Position numbers and translations under genes: made by a program. The notes beneath the pieces were generated by a model. That model saw only the letters and a program-made list of their open reading frames with translations. It searched no databases and was not told the origin of the DNA. This document shows, piece after piece, positions 18,005 to 26,367 of a DNA stretch of 64,000 nucleotides (its first letter is position 1; each line of letters starts with the position of its first letter). The stretch spans positions 62,001 to 126,000 of the forward strand of contig NZ_JASSOT010000054.1 of assembly GCF_030238365.1 (NCBI RefSeq), given 5' to 3'. This stretch comes from Lelliottia wanjuensis (GTDB lineage: Bacteria; Pseudomonadota; Gammaproteobacteria; Enterobacterales; Enterobacteriaceae).

Positions 18005-18073
18005 AGTTTATCCGGCTTCTCGCCAGATCCTCGGAAGGGAAGTTGATTTCATTCGTGTGAAGACACATTGAAC

Positions 18074-18097
18074 ATCGGCTCGTAGCGTTGAGCCGAT
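18074..18097 (-). promoter_or_regulatory. hairpin in the ytfL (paeA) leader region
   Basis: Perfect inverted repeat ATCGGCTC-N8-GAGCCGAT about 70 bp upstream of the ytfL start. There is no T-run on the minus strand, so it is not an intrinsic terminator. It could be part of the 5' untranslated region or an operator; nothing in the sequence decides between these. Confidence 0.35.
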
Positions 18098-18157
18098 TAT
18101 TTCAGCGGGTAGTATAGCGTAAACGAGTGTAAATCCGCCAGAGGTCACATTTTGACT

Positions 18158-18190
18158 AAAAAAAGGCCGGGCAGACCGCGCCGCCCGGCC
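18158..18190 (-). terminator. terminator of the GPH/Gfo-Idh operon
   Basis: Stem GGCCGGGC (18165-18172) pairs with GCCCGGCC (18183-18190). The minus strand then runs into seven T residues. It lies 6 bp after the transporter stop codon and closes the five-gene minus-strand operon. Confidence 0.88.
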
Positions 18191-18196
18191 CTGGGG

Positions 18197-19735
18197 TCAG
18201 GAGAGACTGACGTTATCCACCGGCCGCCGTGCGGCGTTGCCGCCCCAGACTTCGTCATATTCATAGCCGGTGAGCTGCTTGATGATCACGCGGGTGCGGT
18301 CGTCGCAGTCGCGATAATCGCCGCCCAGCTTGCGACGGGCGATCTCTTTGAGCAGCAGCTTGTGAGTCTCGCGCGTCAGCTTGAACTTGTAGGTGGTGAT
18401 AAAGCTCACCGCCAGCAGCGCGGAGGTGGCGAACAGCATCAGGCCGATGATGGCGTACAGCGCCGATTCAGGCTGCGCGCCGCTGCCTTTCACGAATCCG
18501 GACTCCTGCAACACCACACCGATCAGCATGATCGCCAGCGCCACGGTACTTTTGCGCGTCAGGACCATGACGCCGGCAAAAATCCCCTCCCGGCGCTGCT
18601 GAGTGACCATCTCGTCGATATCAGGAATGAAGCTGTAGATATTCCACGGGATGTAATACAGCCCGGAACGCGCCGCGCCCAGCAGAATAAAGACCGCCGA
18701 AAACAGAAGGGCAGGCACCTGGGTATCCGTGTAATAGACGGCGAACAAGAATGCCAGCACGAAGAAGATACAGCCGTATGAAATGCGCAGTGCCGCCGAC
18801 GGGGAAATATTCAGCCGGTTTAACAGGAGCATAAATCCGTAGGTGCCGGGCACCGAGGCAAACGCCGCAATACTTAACCAGCCGGATACCGCCGCTGCGT
18901 CCTGGCTCAGGCAATAGACCACGTAATAAGTAAAAACTGAACCGAACACATCCATCGCGGTAAAGGAGAAAATATAGATGATGATGTGTAAGCGGAAGGC
19001 GCGAATATGGAACGCGGAGAAGAGATCCAGCACCAGATATTTCAGGTGATTGAGTAAACCGCTACTGCGATGGGTCTCTATTTTAAAATCAGACTCCTGA
19101 TGGACATCTTTTGCCTCCCACGTCGTGCGCCAGGTAATAAAGACCGCGAGACAGAAGACGCAGGAGAAAATGAATCCGGTAAGAGTGTAGGTGAAAGGAT
19201 TATCTTTTCCGGTGAAGTGCATAATCACGCCCGGCACCGATACCGCGAGAAAACCGCCGAGCTGGGAGCAGATCATGCGCACCCCGGACAAGCGGCTGCG
19301 CTCTTCGTACCGGTTGGTCATCTCTGCGGCCAGGGTCTCCCAGGGCACCAGCACCATCGCCGACAATAATTCAATCGACAGATAAGTCCCGAGATAATAC
19401 CAGTAGCCCATGTCCGTCACCCACAGCAGGGCGTATAAGAACATCAGCGGGGAACTGAGTAATAAAAAGAAGCGACGCCGACCGAATTTCCGCCCAAGCC
19501 AGGTATTGCCAAAATTGTCGGTGATATAGCCCATAATCGGGCTTAATACGGCGTCAATGACGCGAGCAATAGCAAAGATAGAACCGGCTTCGAGGACGCT
19601 CAGTCCGCAATAGGTGGTATAAAAAAATAACAGCCAGGTGCCAATAATGGCGAAAGCGCCTCCGCCAAACAGATCGGTTATGCCGTAGCCAAGGGCCACA
19701 CCATAACCAACCCTGCGTTCAGTTGGTTTGACCAT
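18197..19735 (-). CDS. GPH-family (MelB-like) sugar:cation symporter
   Basis: 512 residues with about twelve hydrophobic segments. GPH hallmarks are visible: an N-terminal GYGITDLFGGGAFAIIGTWL, the acidic-rich cytoplasmic loop entry IARVIDAVLSPIMGYITDNF, and a long central loop around residues 210-235. The GPH family co-transports glycosides, pentosides or glucuronides with Na+ or H+. It is the last gene of an operon with four Gfo/Idh/MocA-fold genes, 58 bp after the nearest, and is followed by a terminator. The C-terminal tail (~460-512) is long and charged. The substrate cannot be read from the sequence; the neighbours suggest a sugar or glycoside that is processed by oxidation. Confidence 0.85.
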   Translation of the reverse strand: MVKPTERRVGYGVALGYGITDLFGGGAFAIIGTWLLFFYTTYCGLSVLEAGSIFAIARVIDAVLSPIMGYITDNFGNTWLGRKFGRRRFFLLLSSPLMFLYALLWVTDMGYWYYLGTYLSIELLSAMVLVPWETLAAEMTNRYEERSRLSGVRMICSQLGGFLAVSVPGVIMHFTGKDNPFTYTLTGFIFSCVFCLAVFITWRTTWEAKDVHQESDFKIETHRSSGLLNHLKYLVLDLFSAFHIRAFRLHIIIYIFSFTAMDVFGSVFTYYVVYCLSQDAAAVSGWLSIAAFASVPGTYGFMLLLNRLNISPSAALRISYGCIFFVLAFLFAVYYTDTQVPALLFSAVFILLGAARSGLYYIPWNIYSFIPDIDEMVTQQRREGIFAGVMVLTRKSTVALAIMLIGVVLQESGFVKGSGAQPESALYAIIGLMLFATSALLAVSFITTYKFKLTRETHKLLLKEIARRKLGGDYRDCDDRTRVIIKQLTGYEYDEVWGGNAARRPVDNVSLS

Positions 19736-19793
19736 AATATTGATACTCAGAGTAGGGTTATTTTGAACCAGATTATTTCTGGCCGTTTTTTAT

Positions 19794-20819
19794 TCACTGC
19801 TGATTTATCTCAATCCATTGCCGCATCTGGGATGATCGATATATTGCCTCCACGAGGGTGAGTGATTTCCCGGCTTCGCGAATATCGTTGTAATCCGCTT
19901 TATCAGGATCTGTGAGTGCGGCGTAAAAATCACCGATGGCGTGCTGATGGCCGAGCCCCCAGTAGCTTTTTGCCGCGCCGTTGGGTGAGGCGTCGCTGAC
20001 CAGTTTGATCCGCTCGCCGTTTTTGATTCGCCACAGGGCGTTATCAACCAGCTGCAGCGTGGCGTTTTCGCAGTGGATTTCGAGCAGCAGCGGTGAATCG
20101 GTGGTGTGGCAGTTGCTGGCGTAGAACAGCCCGCGCGCACCGTTGGTGAAGTGCAGCGTCGCCATCGCGCTGTCTTCGGCTTCCGTCACGTCCGCCAGCT
20201 CGCCGCTGTCGACGACTCCTTTCAGGCGCGTCACGCCGCCCGCAAACCACTGCATCAGATCGAGCGTATGAATCGCCTGATTGATCAGCAAACTCCCGCC
20301 CTCGGTGGCAAACCGCCCGCGCCACGGGCTTTGGGTGTAATAGGCCCCCGATCGCGACCAGGTGAGCACGGCTTTAATACTCAGCATCCTGCCGTGGTCT
20401 CCCTCCGCCAGCTCGCGGCGAATGCGCTGGCTGGTGGGGTTGAGACGGTTCTGATAGCACACGCCAAGCAAGCCCGGCGCGTTTTGCGCGGCCATTGCGA
20501 TCTCGGCGATTTCGCCCCCGTTCATCCCCACCGGTTTTTCGCAGAACACCTGTTTACCCGCCGCGAGGGCCGCCAGAATCATGCGTTTATGCTCGAAATG
20601 CGGCGTGCAGATGTGCACCACATCGATCTCACCGTCGAGCAGCATTTCGAGATAGTCCTGATAAAAGCGGCACTGGTACGCCATCGCCAGCTTCAGACCC
20701 CGTTCACTGTCGATATCGACCAGCGCGCGCAGGGTCACGCCGGGCATCTGGCGCAGGGCGTTGACGTGGCAGGTGTGGATCGCGCCGCCGCCGATAATCG
20801 CCGCATTGAGCATTTTCAT
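19794..20819 (-). CDS. Gfo/Idh/MocA-family oxidoreductase, paralogue 1
   Basis: 341 residues. The N-terminal Rossmann domain starts AAIIGGGAIHTCHVNALRQM, a variant glycine-rich loop. The family EKP motif is present (E94-K95-P96, FCEKPVGMNGGE), providing the catalytic lysine. The second domain carries the conserved histidine H184 in LINQAIHTLDLMQWF. These are canonical residues for an NAD(P)-dependent sugar or inositol dehydrogenase. The start at 20819 has a GGGAGG ribosome binding site; ATG two codons later is possible. It lies 11 bp after paralogue 2 in the same operon. The specific reaction is not known. Confidence 0.87.
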   Translation of the reverse strand: MKMLNAAIIGGGAIHTCHVNALRQMPGVTLRALVDIDSERGLKLAMAYQCRFYQDYLEMLLDGEIDVVHICTPHFEHKRMILAALAAGKQVFCEKPVGMNGGEIAEIAMAAQNAPGLLGVCYQNRLNPTSQRIRRELAEGDHGRMLSIKAVLTWSRSGAYYTQSPWRGRFATEGGSLLINQAIHTLDLMQWFAGGVTRLKGVVDSGELADVTEAEDSAMATLHFTNGARGLFYASNCHTTDSPLLLEIHCENATLQLVDNALWRIKNGERIKLVSDASPNGAAKSYWGLGHQHAIGDFYAALTDPDKADYNDIREAGKSLTLVEAIYRSSQMRQWIEINQQ

Positions 20820-20830
20820 CGCGCCTCCCG

Positions 20831-21898
20831 TTAATCCGCCGCGTTCGCCAGCATCTGCGCTTTCACGCACAGCTCGGCCGCCTTGAAAGCGTGCGCCTGA
20901 GTCATCGCGTTTTCGCTGCGATTCAGGCAGTCCAGGATCAGCTCGCCAAAGAACGGGAAGCCGACCTGGCCCGCCACCGGATAGCGGAACTCGCCCTCTT
21001 TGTTGACGAGATAGACCACGTCCTGCTCGCCGCGGGTGAGATCGACGTATTTGCGGATCTCGATATAGCCTTCGGTGCCGAGCAGCGTCAGACGCCCGTC
21101 GCCCCAGGTAGAAAGCCCGTTTGGCGTGAACCAGTCGCAGCGGAAATAGCCGCTGGCGCCGTTTTCGCCTTTCAGCATCGCATCGCCGAAATCTTCAAAG
21201 TTTGGATACTGCGGATGGCTAAAATTCCGCGCCTGGGCGGCCACCACCGTGGCCTCGCTGTTCCCGGTGTAAAACAGGAACTGCTCAATCTGATGGCTGC
21301 CGATATCACACAGGATGCCGCCGAAATAGCGCCGTTCGTAGAACCAGTCCGGGCGGCCTTGCCCCTCGCGATGCGGACCGGTGCCCAGCGTCTGCACCAC
21401 GCGGCCAATCGCCCCCTGTTTCACCAGCTGTCCGGCAAAGACCGCGCTCTCGACATGCAGGCGCTCGCTGTAATAGACCGCGTATTTGCGCCCGGTTTTC
21501 GCCACCATCGCTTTGGCATCATTCAGCTGATCCAGCGTGGTGAGCGGCGCTTTGTCGGTGAAATAGTCTTTGCCCGCCGCCATCGCTTTTAGCCCCAACG
21601 CGCAGCGTTCGGACGGCACCGCCGCCCCGGCGACCTGCTGCACCTCGCGGTCGGCAAGAATCTCTTCCAGCGAGGCGGCGACCTTTACCTGCGGATACTG
21701 CTGCACAAATTTGTCCACTTTCGCCGGGTCGGGATCGTAGACCCATTTCAGCGTCGCCCCGGCCTCGATCAGCCCGTTGCACATCCCGTAGATATGGCCG
21801 TGATCGAGGGCCGCCGCCGCGAAGACAAATTCGCCGGGCTGAACCACCGGCTGCGGTTTGCCCACGGGCGCGTAATTCATGCCGTCATTTTTGTTCAT
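20831..21898 (-). CDS. divergent Gfo/Idh/MocA-fold protein, paralogue 2, with altered nucleotide loop
   Basis: 355 residues, recognisably of the same superfamily by its second domain (GGILCDIGSHQIEQF, histidine H202) but unusual. It has an N-terminal extension of ~23 residues. The glycine-rich nucleotide loop is replaced by FVFAAAALDHGHIYGMCNGL, and the EKP motif is D115-K116-A117-P118 (FTDKAPL), so the lysine is kept but its surroundings differ. It may bind cofactor differently or catalyse a non-net-redox step. The gap to the preceding paralogue 3 is 2 bp, implying translational coupling. Function not assigned. Confidence 0.82.
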   Translation of the reverse strand: MNKNDGMNYAPVGKPQPVVQPGEFVFAAAALDHGHIYGMCNGLIEAGATLKWVYDPDPAKVDKFVQQYPQVKVAASLEEILADREVQQVAGAAVPSERCALGLKAMAAGKDYFTDKAPLTTLDQLNDAKAMVAKTGRKYAVYYSERLHVESAVFAGQLVKQGAIGRVVQTLGTGPHREGQGRPDWFYERRYFGGILCDIGSHQIEQFLFYTGNSEATVVAAQARNFSHPQYPNFEDFGDAMLKGENGASGYFRCDWFTPNGLSTWGDGRLTLLGTEGYIEIRKYVDLTRGEQDVVYLVNKEGEFRYPVAGQVGFPFFGELILDCLNRSENAMTQAHAFKAAELCVKAQMLANAAD

Positions 21899-21900
21899 GG

Positions 21901-23079
21901 TCAGATCCCCTGGTCCAGATTTTTGCCTAATGGAATGGCACCGACTTCGCTGAAGTTCGCGACGCTGGCGGATTTTTGGTAGAAGCGCGGGGCGAGCACG
22001 TTAGTGCCGCCGGTGCGATAGAACGGGTCGTCGCGGGAGATAGGCAGCCGCACCACGCTGCCGGTGATGGACGATTTATAGATGGCGGTGATGAGTTCCA
22101 GCGAGCGTTTACCCTGCACGCCATCCACCAGCGGGGCGGTTTGGCGCTCGACGGCGCACAGCATGTCGTTGATCTGCCCGGTGTGCAGCGTCCACTCCAG
22201 TTTGGGCGTCTCCTGAAACACGGCGTTCAGCTGCGCTTCGCGCGCGGTATCGTGGGTGACCTGCGGGAAACCATTGTCGGCGCTGACGCTGGCGAACACC
22301 TCCCACGGGGCGGAGATCCGCGCTTTCTCGCCCTGAATCACGATCTTCTGATCTTCCCCGTGATGCACCACCGAGGCGGTGAGCTGCGTCAGTGCGCCGC
22401 TCGGGTATTTGAAAATGGCGGCGCTCAGATCCTCGACTTCGGCGTTGTCATGGGCAACGTTGGTCATCATCGCCACTACTTCCGAAGGATAGCCGAGCAT
22501 CCACTGGATGGCGTCGATGTGATGCACCGCATGATTGAGCGTGCAGCCGCCGCCCTCTTTTTCCCAGGTGCCGCGCCACCAGAGATCGTAATAGCAGTGG
22601 CCGCGCCACCAGAACGAGTCCACCTGCGCGTGGCAGACTTTCCCCGCCAGTTCAGAATCCAGCGCCGCCTTCAAGCGCCAGAAGGCGTCGGTAAAGCGGT
22701 TCTGGGCGATGATCGACAGGGTTTTCCCGCTGGCCTGCTGCGCGGCAATCATCGCGTCGCACTCCTCCAGCGACGCGGCCATCGGTTTTTCACACAAGAC
22801 GTGGCACCCGGCGTTCAGGGCGTCGATGCTGATGTCCGCATGCACGTAGGGCGGTGTGCAGACGTCGACGATATCCATTTCCGCTTCGGCGGCCAGCATC
22901 TGCTGGTGGCTTTCGTAAATGCGGGCGTGCTCCAGACCGTAGCGCGCCTTTTTCTCCTGCGCTTTTTCCGGGTAGATATCGACCAGCGCCACGATGCGGC
23001 AGCGCTGCCCGAATTCCAGATAGCTCTGAATATGGTTATGCGAGATGTTCCCTGTTCCCACGATGGCGATTTTTAACAT
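21901..23079 (-). CDS. Gfo/Idh/MocA-family oxidoreductase, paralogue 3
   Basis: 392 residues. The glycine-rich loop is IAIVGTGNISHNHIQSYLEF. The EKP motif is E97-K98-P99 (LCEKPMAAS) and the active-site histidine is in LNHAVHHIDAIQWML (H186). A longer C-terminal tail of about 35 residues ends LGKNLDQGI. All residues expected of an active NAD(P)-dependent dehydrogenase are present. The start at 23079 has a GGAG ribosome binding site. Second gene of the operon, 16 bp after paralogue 4. The substrate is presumably a sugar or glycoside imported by the GPH symporter; this is inferred from context only. Confidence 0.87.
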   Translation of the reverse strand: MLKIAIVGTGNISHNHIQSYLEFGQRCRIVALVDIYPEKAQEKKARYGLEHARIYESHQQMLAAEAEMDIVDVCTPPYVHADISIDALNAGCHVLCEKPMAASLEECDAMIAAQQASGKTLSIIAQNRFTDAFWRLKAALDSELAGKVCHAQVDSFWWRGHCYYDLWWRGTWEKEGGGCTLNHAVHHIDAIQWMLGYPSEVVAMMTNVAHDNAEVEDLSAAIFKYPSGALTQLTASVVHHGEDQKIVIQGEKARISAPWEVFASVSADNGFPQVTHDTAREAQLNAVFQETPKLEWTLHTGQINDMLCAVERQTAPLVDGVQGKRSLELITAIYKSSITGSVVRLPISRDDPFYRTGGTNVLAPRFYQKSASVANFSEVGAIPLGKNLDQGI

Positions 23080-23095
23080 CGTTATTTCTCCGGTT

Positions 23096-24250
23096 TTACC
23101 AGGTGCCAGAGGCATCCAGAGTGCGGCTGGTGGCCTCTTTTTCCACAGAGGTGGTGATGCGCTGCTGGAGCAGGTGCAGATACTGCTTTTCGTCGAGTGG
23201 GAGCGTCACCCAGTCGTCCGTCCAGGTTGAGAGGTGCATGGCGTTGGAGAGCGTCAGGCCGTTGATCCCCTCAAGCCCCGGGGCGATCAGCGGCTCGCCA
23301 CGCAGCACGGCGGCGCAGAAGTTGGCGGTAATGACGTGATGGTCGCTGCACTCGGGGGCGACGGGGATCGACACTTCCCAGCACTCCGGCTCGCCAAAGC
23401 CGCTCTGCCAGCGGGCGTTGAACTCGGTTTCGGATTCCCGCAGCCGCCAGTAGCGCAGCTTGCCCTCTTCGACGACCACTTTGCCGCGATCGCCCGCGAT
23501 CTCCAGCCGGTTGGTCCCCGGCGTTTCGGCGACGGTGGTGATAAACACCCCGGTCGCGCCGTTGGCGTATTCCGCGTAGGCGGTGACGTCGTCTTCCACT
23601 TCAATCTGGCGATGTTTGCCAAACTGGCAGAAGGCGCGCAGACGCACGGGCATCCCGACCAGCCACTGCCAGAGATCAAGCTGATGCGGGTCCTGATTAA
23701 GCAACACGCCGCCGCCTTCACCCTTCCAGGTGGCGCGCCAGCCGCCGGAGTTGTAGTAGCTTTGCGAGCGATACCAGTTGGTGATAATCCAGTTGGAGCG
23801 GCGGATTTCGCCCAGCTCGCCGCTCTCAATCAAATCTTTCACTTTCTGATACAGCGGGTTAGGGCGCTGGTTGTACATGATGCCGAACACCAGGTCACAC
23901 TCGCGCGCGCAGGCGTTCATCTCCTGCACCTGGGCGGTGTACACACCCGCCGGTTTCTCGCACAGGGTATGAATGCCGTGGCGCATGGCCATAATGGAAA
24001 GCCGGGGATGATCGTAGTGGGGCGTGGCGACAATCACCGCGTCGATCAGCCCGCTGGTGAGCATCTCTTCGGCATCGCTAAACAGCGCCACCGGTTCGCC
24101 GACGAGTGCCCGGATCGCCCGATGTTTTGCCGGATCGTTATCGCAGACCGCCGTCAGGCAGGCTTCTTTCACCACGCCCGCCAGCAAATAGCGCGTATGG
24201 ACCGTGCCAATATTGCCGATGCCAATAATGCCAAACCGTACCTTTTCCAT
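23096..24250 (-). CDS. Gfo/Idh/MocA-family oxidoreductase, paralogue 4 (first gene of operon)
   Basis: 384 residues. The nucleotide loop is RFGIIGIGNIGTVHTRYLLA. The EKP motif is E98-K99-P100 (LCEKPAGVY) and the conserved histidine H189 is in LLNQDPHQLDLWQWL. The YYNSGGWRATWKGEGGG segment before it parallels paralogue 3 (FWWRG...GTWEKEGGG), suggesting that the two share a common ancestor or substrate class. The start at 24250 has an AAGGTG ribosome binding site. Promoter-proximal gene, divergent from the LacI-type regulator with two palindromes between them. Confidence 0.87.
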   Translation of the reverse strand: MEKVRFGIIGIGNIGTVHTRYLLAGVVKEACLTAVCDNDPAKHRAIRALVGEPVALFSDAEEMLTSGLIDAVIVATPHYDHPRLSIMAMRHGIHTLCEKPAGVYTAQVQEMNACARECDLVFGIMYNQRPNPLYQKVKDLIESGELGEIRRSNWIITNWYRSQSYYNSGGWRATWKGEGGGVLLNQDPHQLDLWQWLVGMPVRLRAFCQFGKHRQIEVEDDVTAYAEYANGATGVFITTVAETPGTNRLEIAGDRGKVVVEEGKLRYWRLRESETEFNARWQSGFGEPECWEVSIPVAPECSDHHVITANFCAAVLRGEPLIAPGLEGINGLTLSNAMHLSTWTDDWVTLPLDEKQYLHLLQQRITTSVEKEATSRTLDASGTW

Positions 24251-24323
24251 GTCACACCTTAATTGGGTTAAAAAGAGTGATGAGGGGAAAATAGGAAAGG
24301 CCAACCGCAGCGACAATGTGTTT

Positions 24324-24341
24324 TTGTGAGAATACTCGCAA
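24324..24341. promoter_or_regulatory. operator-like imperfect palindrome 1
   Basis: TTGTGAG-AATA-CTCGCAA, seven-base arms with one mismatch, 74 bp upstream of the operon start and 100 bp upstream of lacI-type gene. The size fits a LacI-family operator. Confidence 0.5.
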
Positions 24342-24397
24342 GGTGCATAAGTAAAAACCTACGCTCTGAAAATTTGGTTTTAAAATCAACAGGCTGT

Positions 24398-24419
24398 TTC
24401 TGCAAATATTTGCAAAAAC
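24398..24419. promoter_or_regulatory. operator-like palindrome 2
   Basis: A perfect 14-bp palindrome TGCAAATATTTGCA (24401-24414), extending to 22 bp with one mismatch. It is 23 bp upstream of the regulator start, in the divergent promoter region. It is a likely binding site for the LacI-type regulator encoded next to it. Confidence 0.6.
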
Positions 24420-24441
24420 TGAATGCGAGCGAGGTCACACT

Positions 24442-25500
24442 ATGCCGGGCAAGCTAAAAATGGACGAAATCGCGGCGCTGACGGGCTATTCCGTCAGTAC
24501 CGTCTCCAGGGTGTTAAGCGGCAAATCCTATACCAGCGATAAGGCCCGCGAGGCCATCGTGCGCTCTGCGCGGGAACTCGGCGTGCTGGCGTCCATGGCG
24601 AGCGGGCGGCTGTTGATTAACGGCATTGCGGTCTTTGCGCCCGAAAGAACCTTTCAGGGGCGGGGGGATATTTTTTATCTTGAGGTGACGAAAGGCATCG
24701 CCGAGGCCAGCGCCCCGCATGATGTCTGGATCAGTTATTGCGGATTAGAAGAGCAGCGCGCGGACGTAAAATTATTTCTCGAAAAAGCCGGGCATAAGAA
24801 TATTAACGCGATCATTATTATTGGCACCGACGATTCCACCATATTTAAACTCGCCACCACCCTCAATAAACCCTGTGTGTTAATTAATTCTATCGATCGG
24901 GAAAATACCCTCGATTCCGTTTCGCCCGACCATCGGGCCATTGGATTTACCGCCATGCGCCATCTGTTTGAACAGGGGCATCGCCGCATTCTGACCATGA
25001 CCTGCCTGCGTCGGGAGACACTCTACGCCCGACTCGACGGTATCAAAGAAGCCTATCGCCATTTTCACGTTCCTTTTGATCCGCAGAACGATCTGCTGGT
25101 GACCGAGTGGTTTACGGCGGAGGAGGCCGAGCGTGCCCTCGACGACTGGCTTGCCGCGCACGACAAATCCCAATGGCCGCAGGTGATTTTCCCCAACAGC
25201 ACCAGCATGACCGAAGGCGTGCTCAGGGCGCTGGCGCGTCGCGGTCTGCGCGTTCCGGAAGATATTTCGATTATCACCACGGATTTCACCTGGAATCTGC
25301 AAAACCGGCTGGACGCGCCGGTGACCGGCGTGACGGTGCCGTGCCGCGAGCTGGGCATTGAGGCGGTTCACCTGCTGCAAACGCGGCTGAATCGGCCGCA
25401 GGCGTCGGTGTTTAACCTGCTGCTGCAGGGCAAAGTGATGGATTTTGGATCGGTGAGCAATGCGACGCGCCACGCGGCTCGCGTGGCGCTGGATCAGTAA
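24442..25500 (+). CDS. LacI-family transcriptional regulator of the GPH/Gfo-Idh cluster
   Basis: 352 residues. The N-terminal LacI HTH (MDEIAALTGYSVSTVSRVLS) and hinge are followed by a periplasmic-binding-protein-like effector domain (~60-345) with the family C-terminal features (VPEDISIITTDFTWNLQNRL). It is divergent from the five-gene operon, and two palindromes in the shared promoter region support local repression. The 3' end abuts msrA (stop codons adjacent, convergent). The effector is unknown but is probably the transported sugar or a derivative. Confidence 0.9.
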   Translation: MPGKLKMDEIAALTGYSVSTVSRVLSGKSYTSDKAREAIVRSARELGVLASMASGRLLINGIAVFAPERTFQGRGDIFYLEVTKGIAEASAPHDVWISYCGLEEQRADVKLFLEKAGHKNINAIIIIGTDDSTIFKLATTLNKPCVLINSIDRENTLDSVSPDHRAIGFTAMRHLFEQGHRRILTMTCLRRETLYARLDGIKEAYRHFHVPFDPQNDLLVTEWFTAEEAERALDDWLAAHDKSQWPQVIFPNSTSMTEGVLRALARRGLRVPEDISIITTDFTWNLQNRLDAPVTGVTVPCRELGIEAVHLLQTRLNRPQASVFNLLLQGKVMDFGSVSNATRHAARVALDQ

Positions 25501-26142
25501 TCAGGCCAGCTGTGGCGGCAGGCAAACGCCGATCCCGCCGATGCCGCAGTAGCCGTACGGATTTTTGTGCAAGTACTGCTGGTGGTCGTCTTCCGCGTAA
25601 TAGAACGGCGTGGCATTGGCGATTTCGGTGGTGACCTGGCGGTTATCGCCCGCGGCCTGCATCGCCTGCTGGAAACGGGCCAGACTGGCGCGCGCGGCGG
25701 CGTCCTGCTCCGGCGTCAGCGGGTAAATGGCGGAACGGTATTGCGTGCCGTGATCGTTACCCTGCTGCATGCCCTGGGCCGGGTCGTGGTTTTCCCAGAA
25801 AACCTGCAATAATTGTTCGTAGCTGATGACCGCCGGATCGTAGACGACGCGCACGGCTTCCGCATGACCGGTCTCACCCGAGCACACTTCGCGATAGGTT
25901 GGGTTAGGCGTGTAACCGCCAGTATAACCCGCCGCCGTGCTGTAGACGCCCGGCAACTGCCAGAAGAGGCGCTCGACGCCCCAGAAGCAGCCCATCGCGA
26001 ACAGGGCAATCTCCATCCCGTCCGGGACGTGGGTCATCGAATGATCGTTTACGGCGTGTAAAGTGGCGACCGGCATTGGCGTATTACGTCCCGGCAGTGC
26101 ATCTGCTTGAGAAACAAGATGCTTTTTGTCGAATAAACTCAC
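25501..26142 (-). CDS. msrA: peptide methionine (S)-S-oxide reductase MsrA
   Basis: 213 residues. The catalytic cysteine is C52 in [12 protein letters not shown], and the resolving cysteines C199 and C207 are in [17 protein letters not shown], the same spacing as E. coli MsrA. It reduces methionine-S-sulfoxide, free or in proteins, with electrons from thioredoxin in the cytoplasm. In E. coli msrA neighbours ytfL; here the GPH/Gfo-Idh/LacI cluster is inserted between them. Divergent from tamA with a 225-bp gap. Confidence 0.97.
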   Translation of the reverse strand: MSLFDKKHLVSQADALPGRNTPMPVATLHAVNDHSMTHVPDGMEIALFAMGCFWGVERLFWQLPGVYSTAAGYTGGYTPNPTYREVCSGETGHAEAVRVVYDPAVISYEQLLQVFWENHDPAQGMQQGNDHGTQYRSAIYPLTPEQDAAARASLARFQQAMQAAGDNRQVTTEIANATPFYYAEDDHQQYLHKNPYGYCGIGGIGVCLPPQLA

Positions 26143-26367
26143 GGTTGGGCCTCCGGGGCAGCGATGTTTCAGTTAAGGTTGTCATGGAGCGTTTAATTGA
26201 ACACAATAAATACGCTGAATGAGTCTAGATTTAAACATAAGAAATATTAGGCCTGTCGGCCATTTTTCAACCCACAGATTGGGTTTTGGGCTTTTATGCC
26301 GTGAAACGCCGCGGAGCGGCACTTCAATTGCTTCCAGGGGTGGAAACAAGGATATTCAGGAGAGAAC

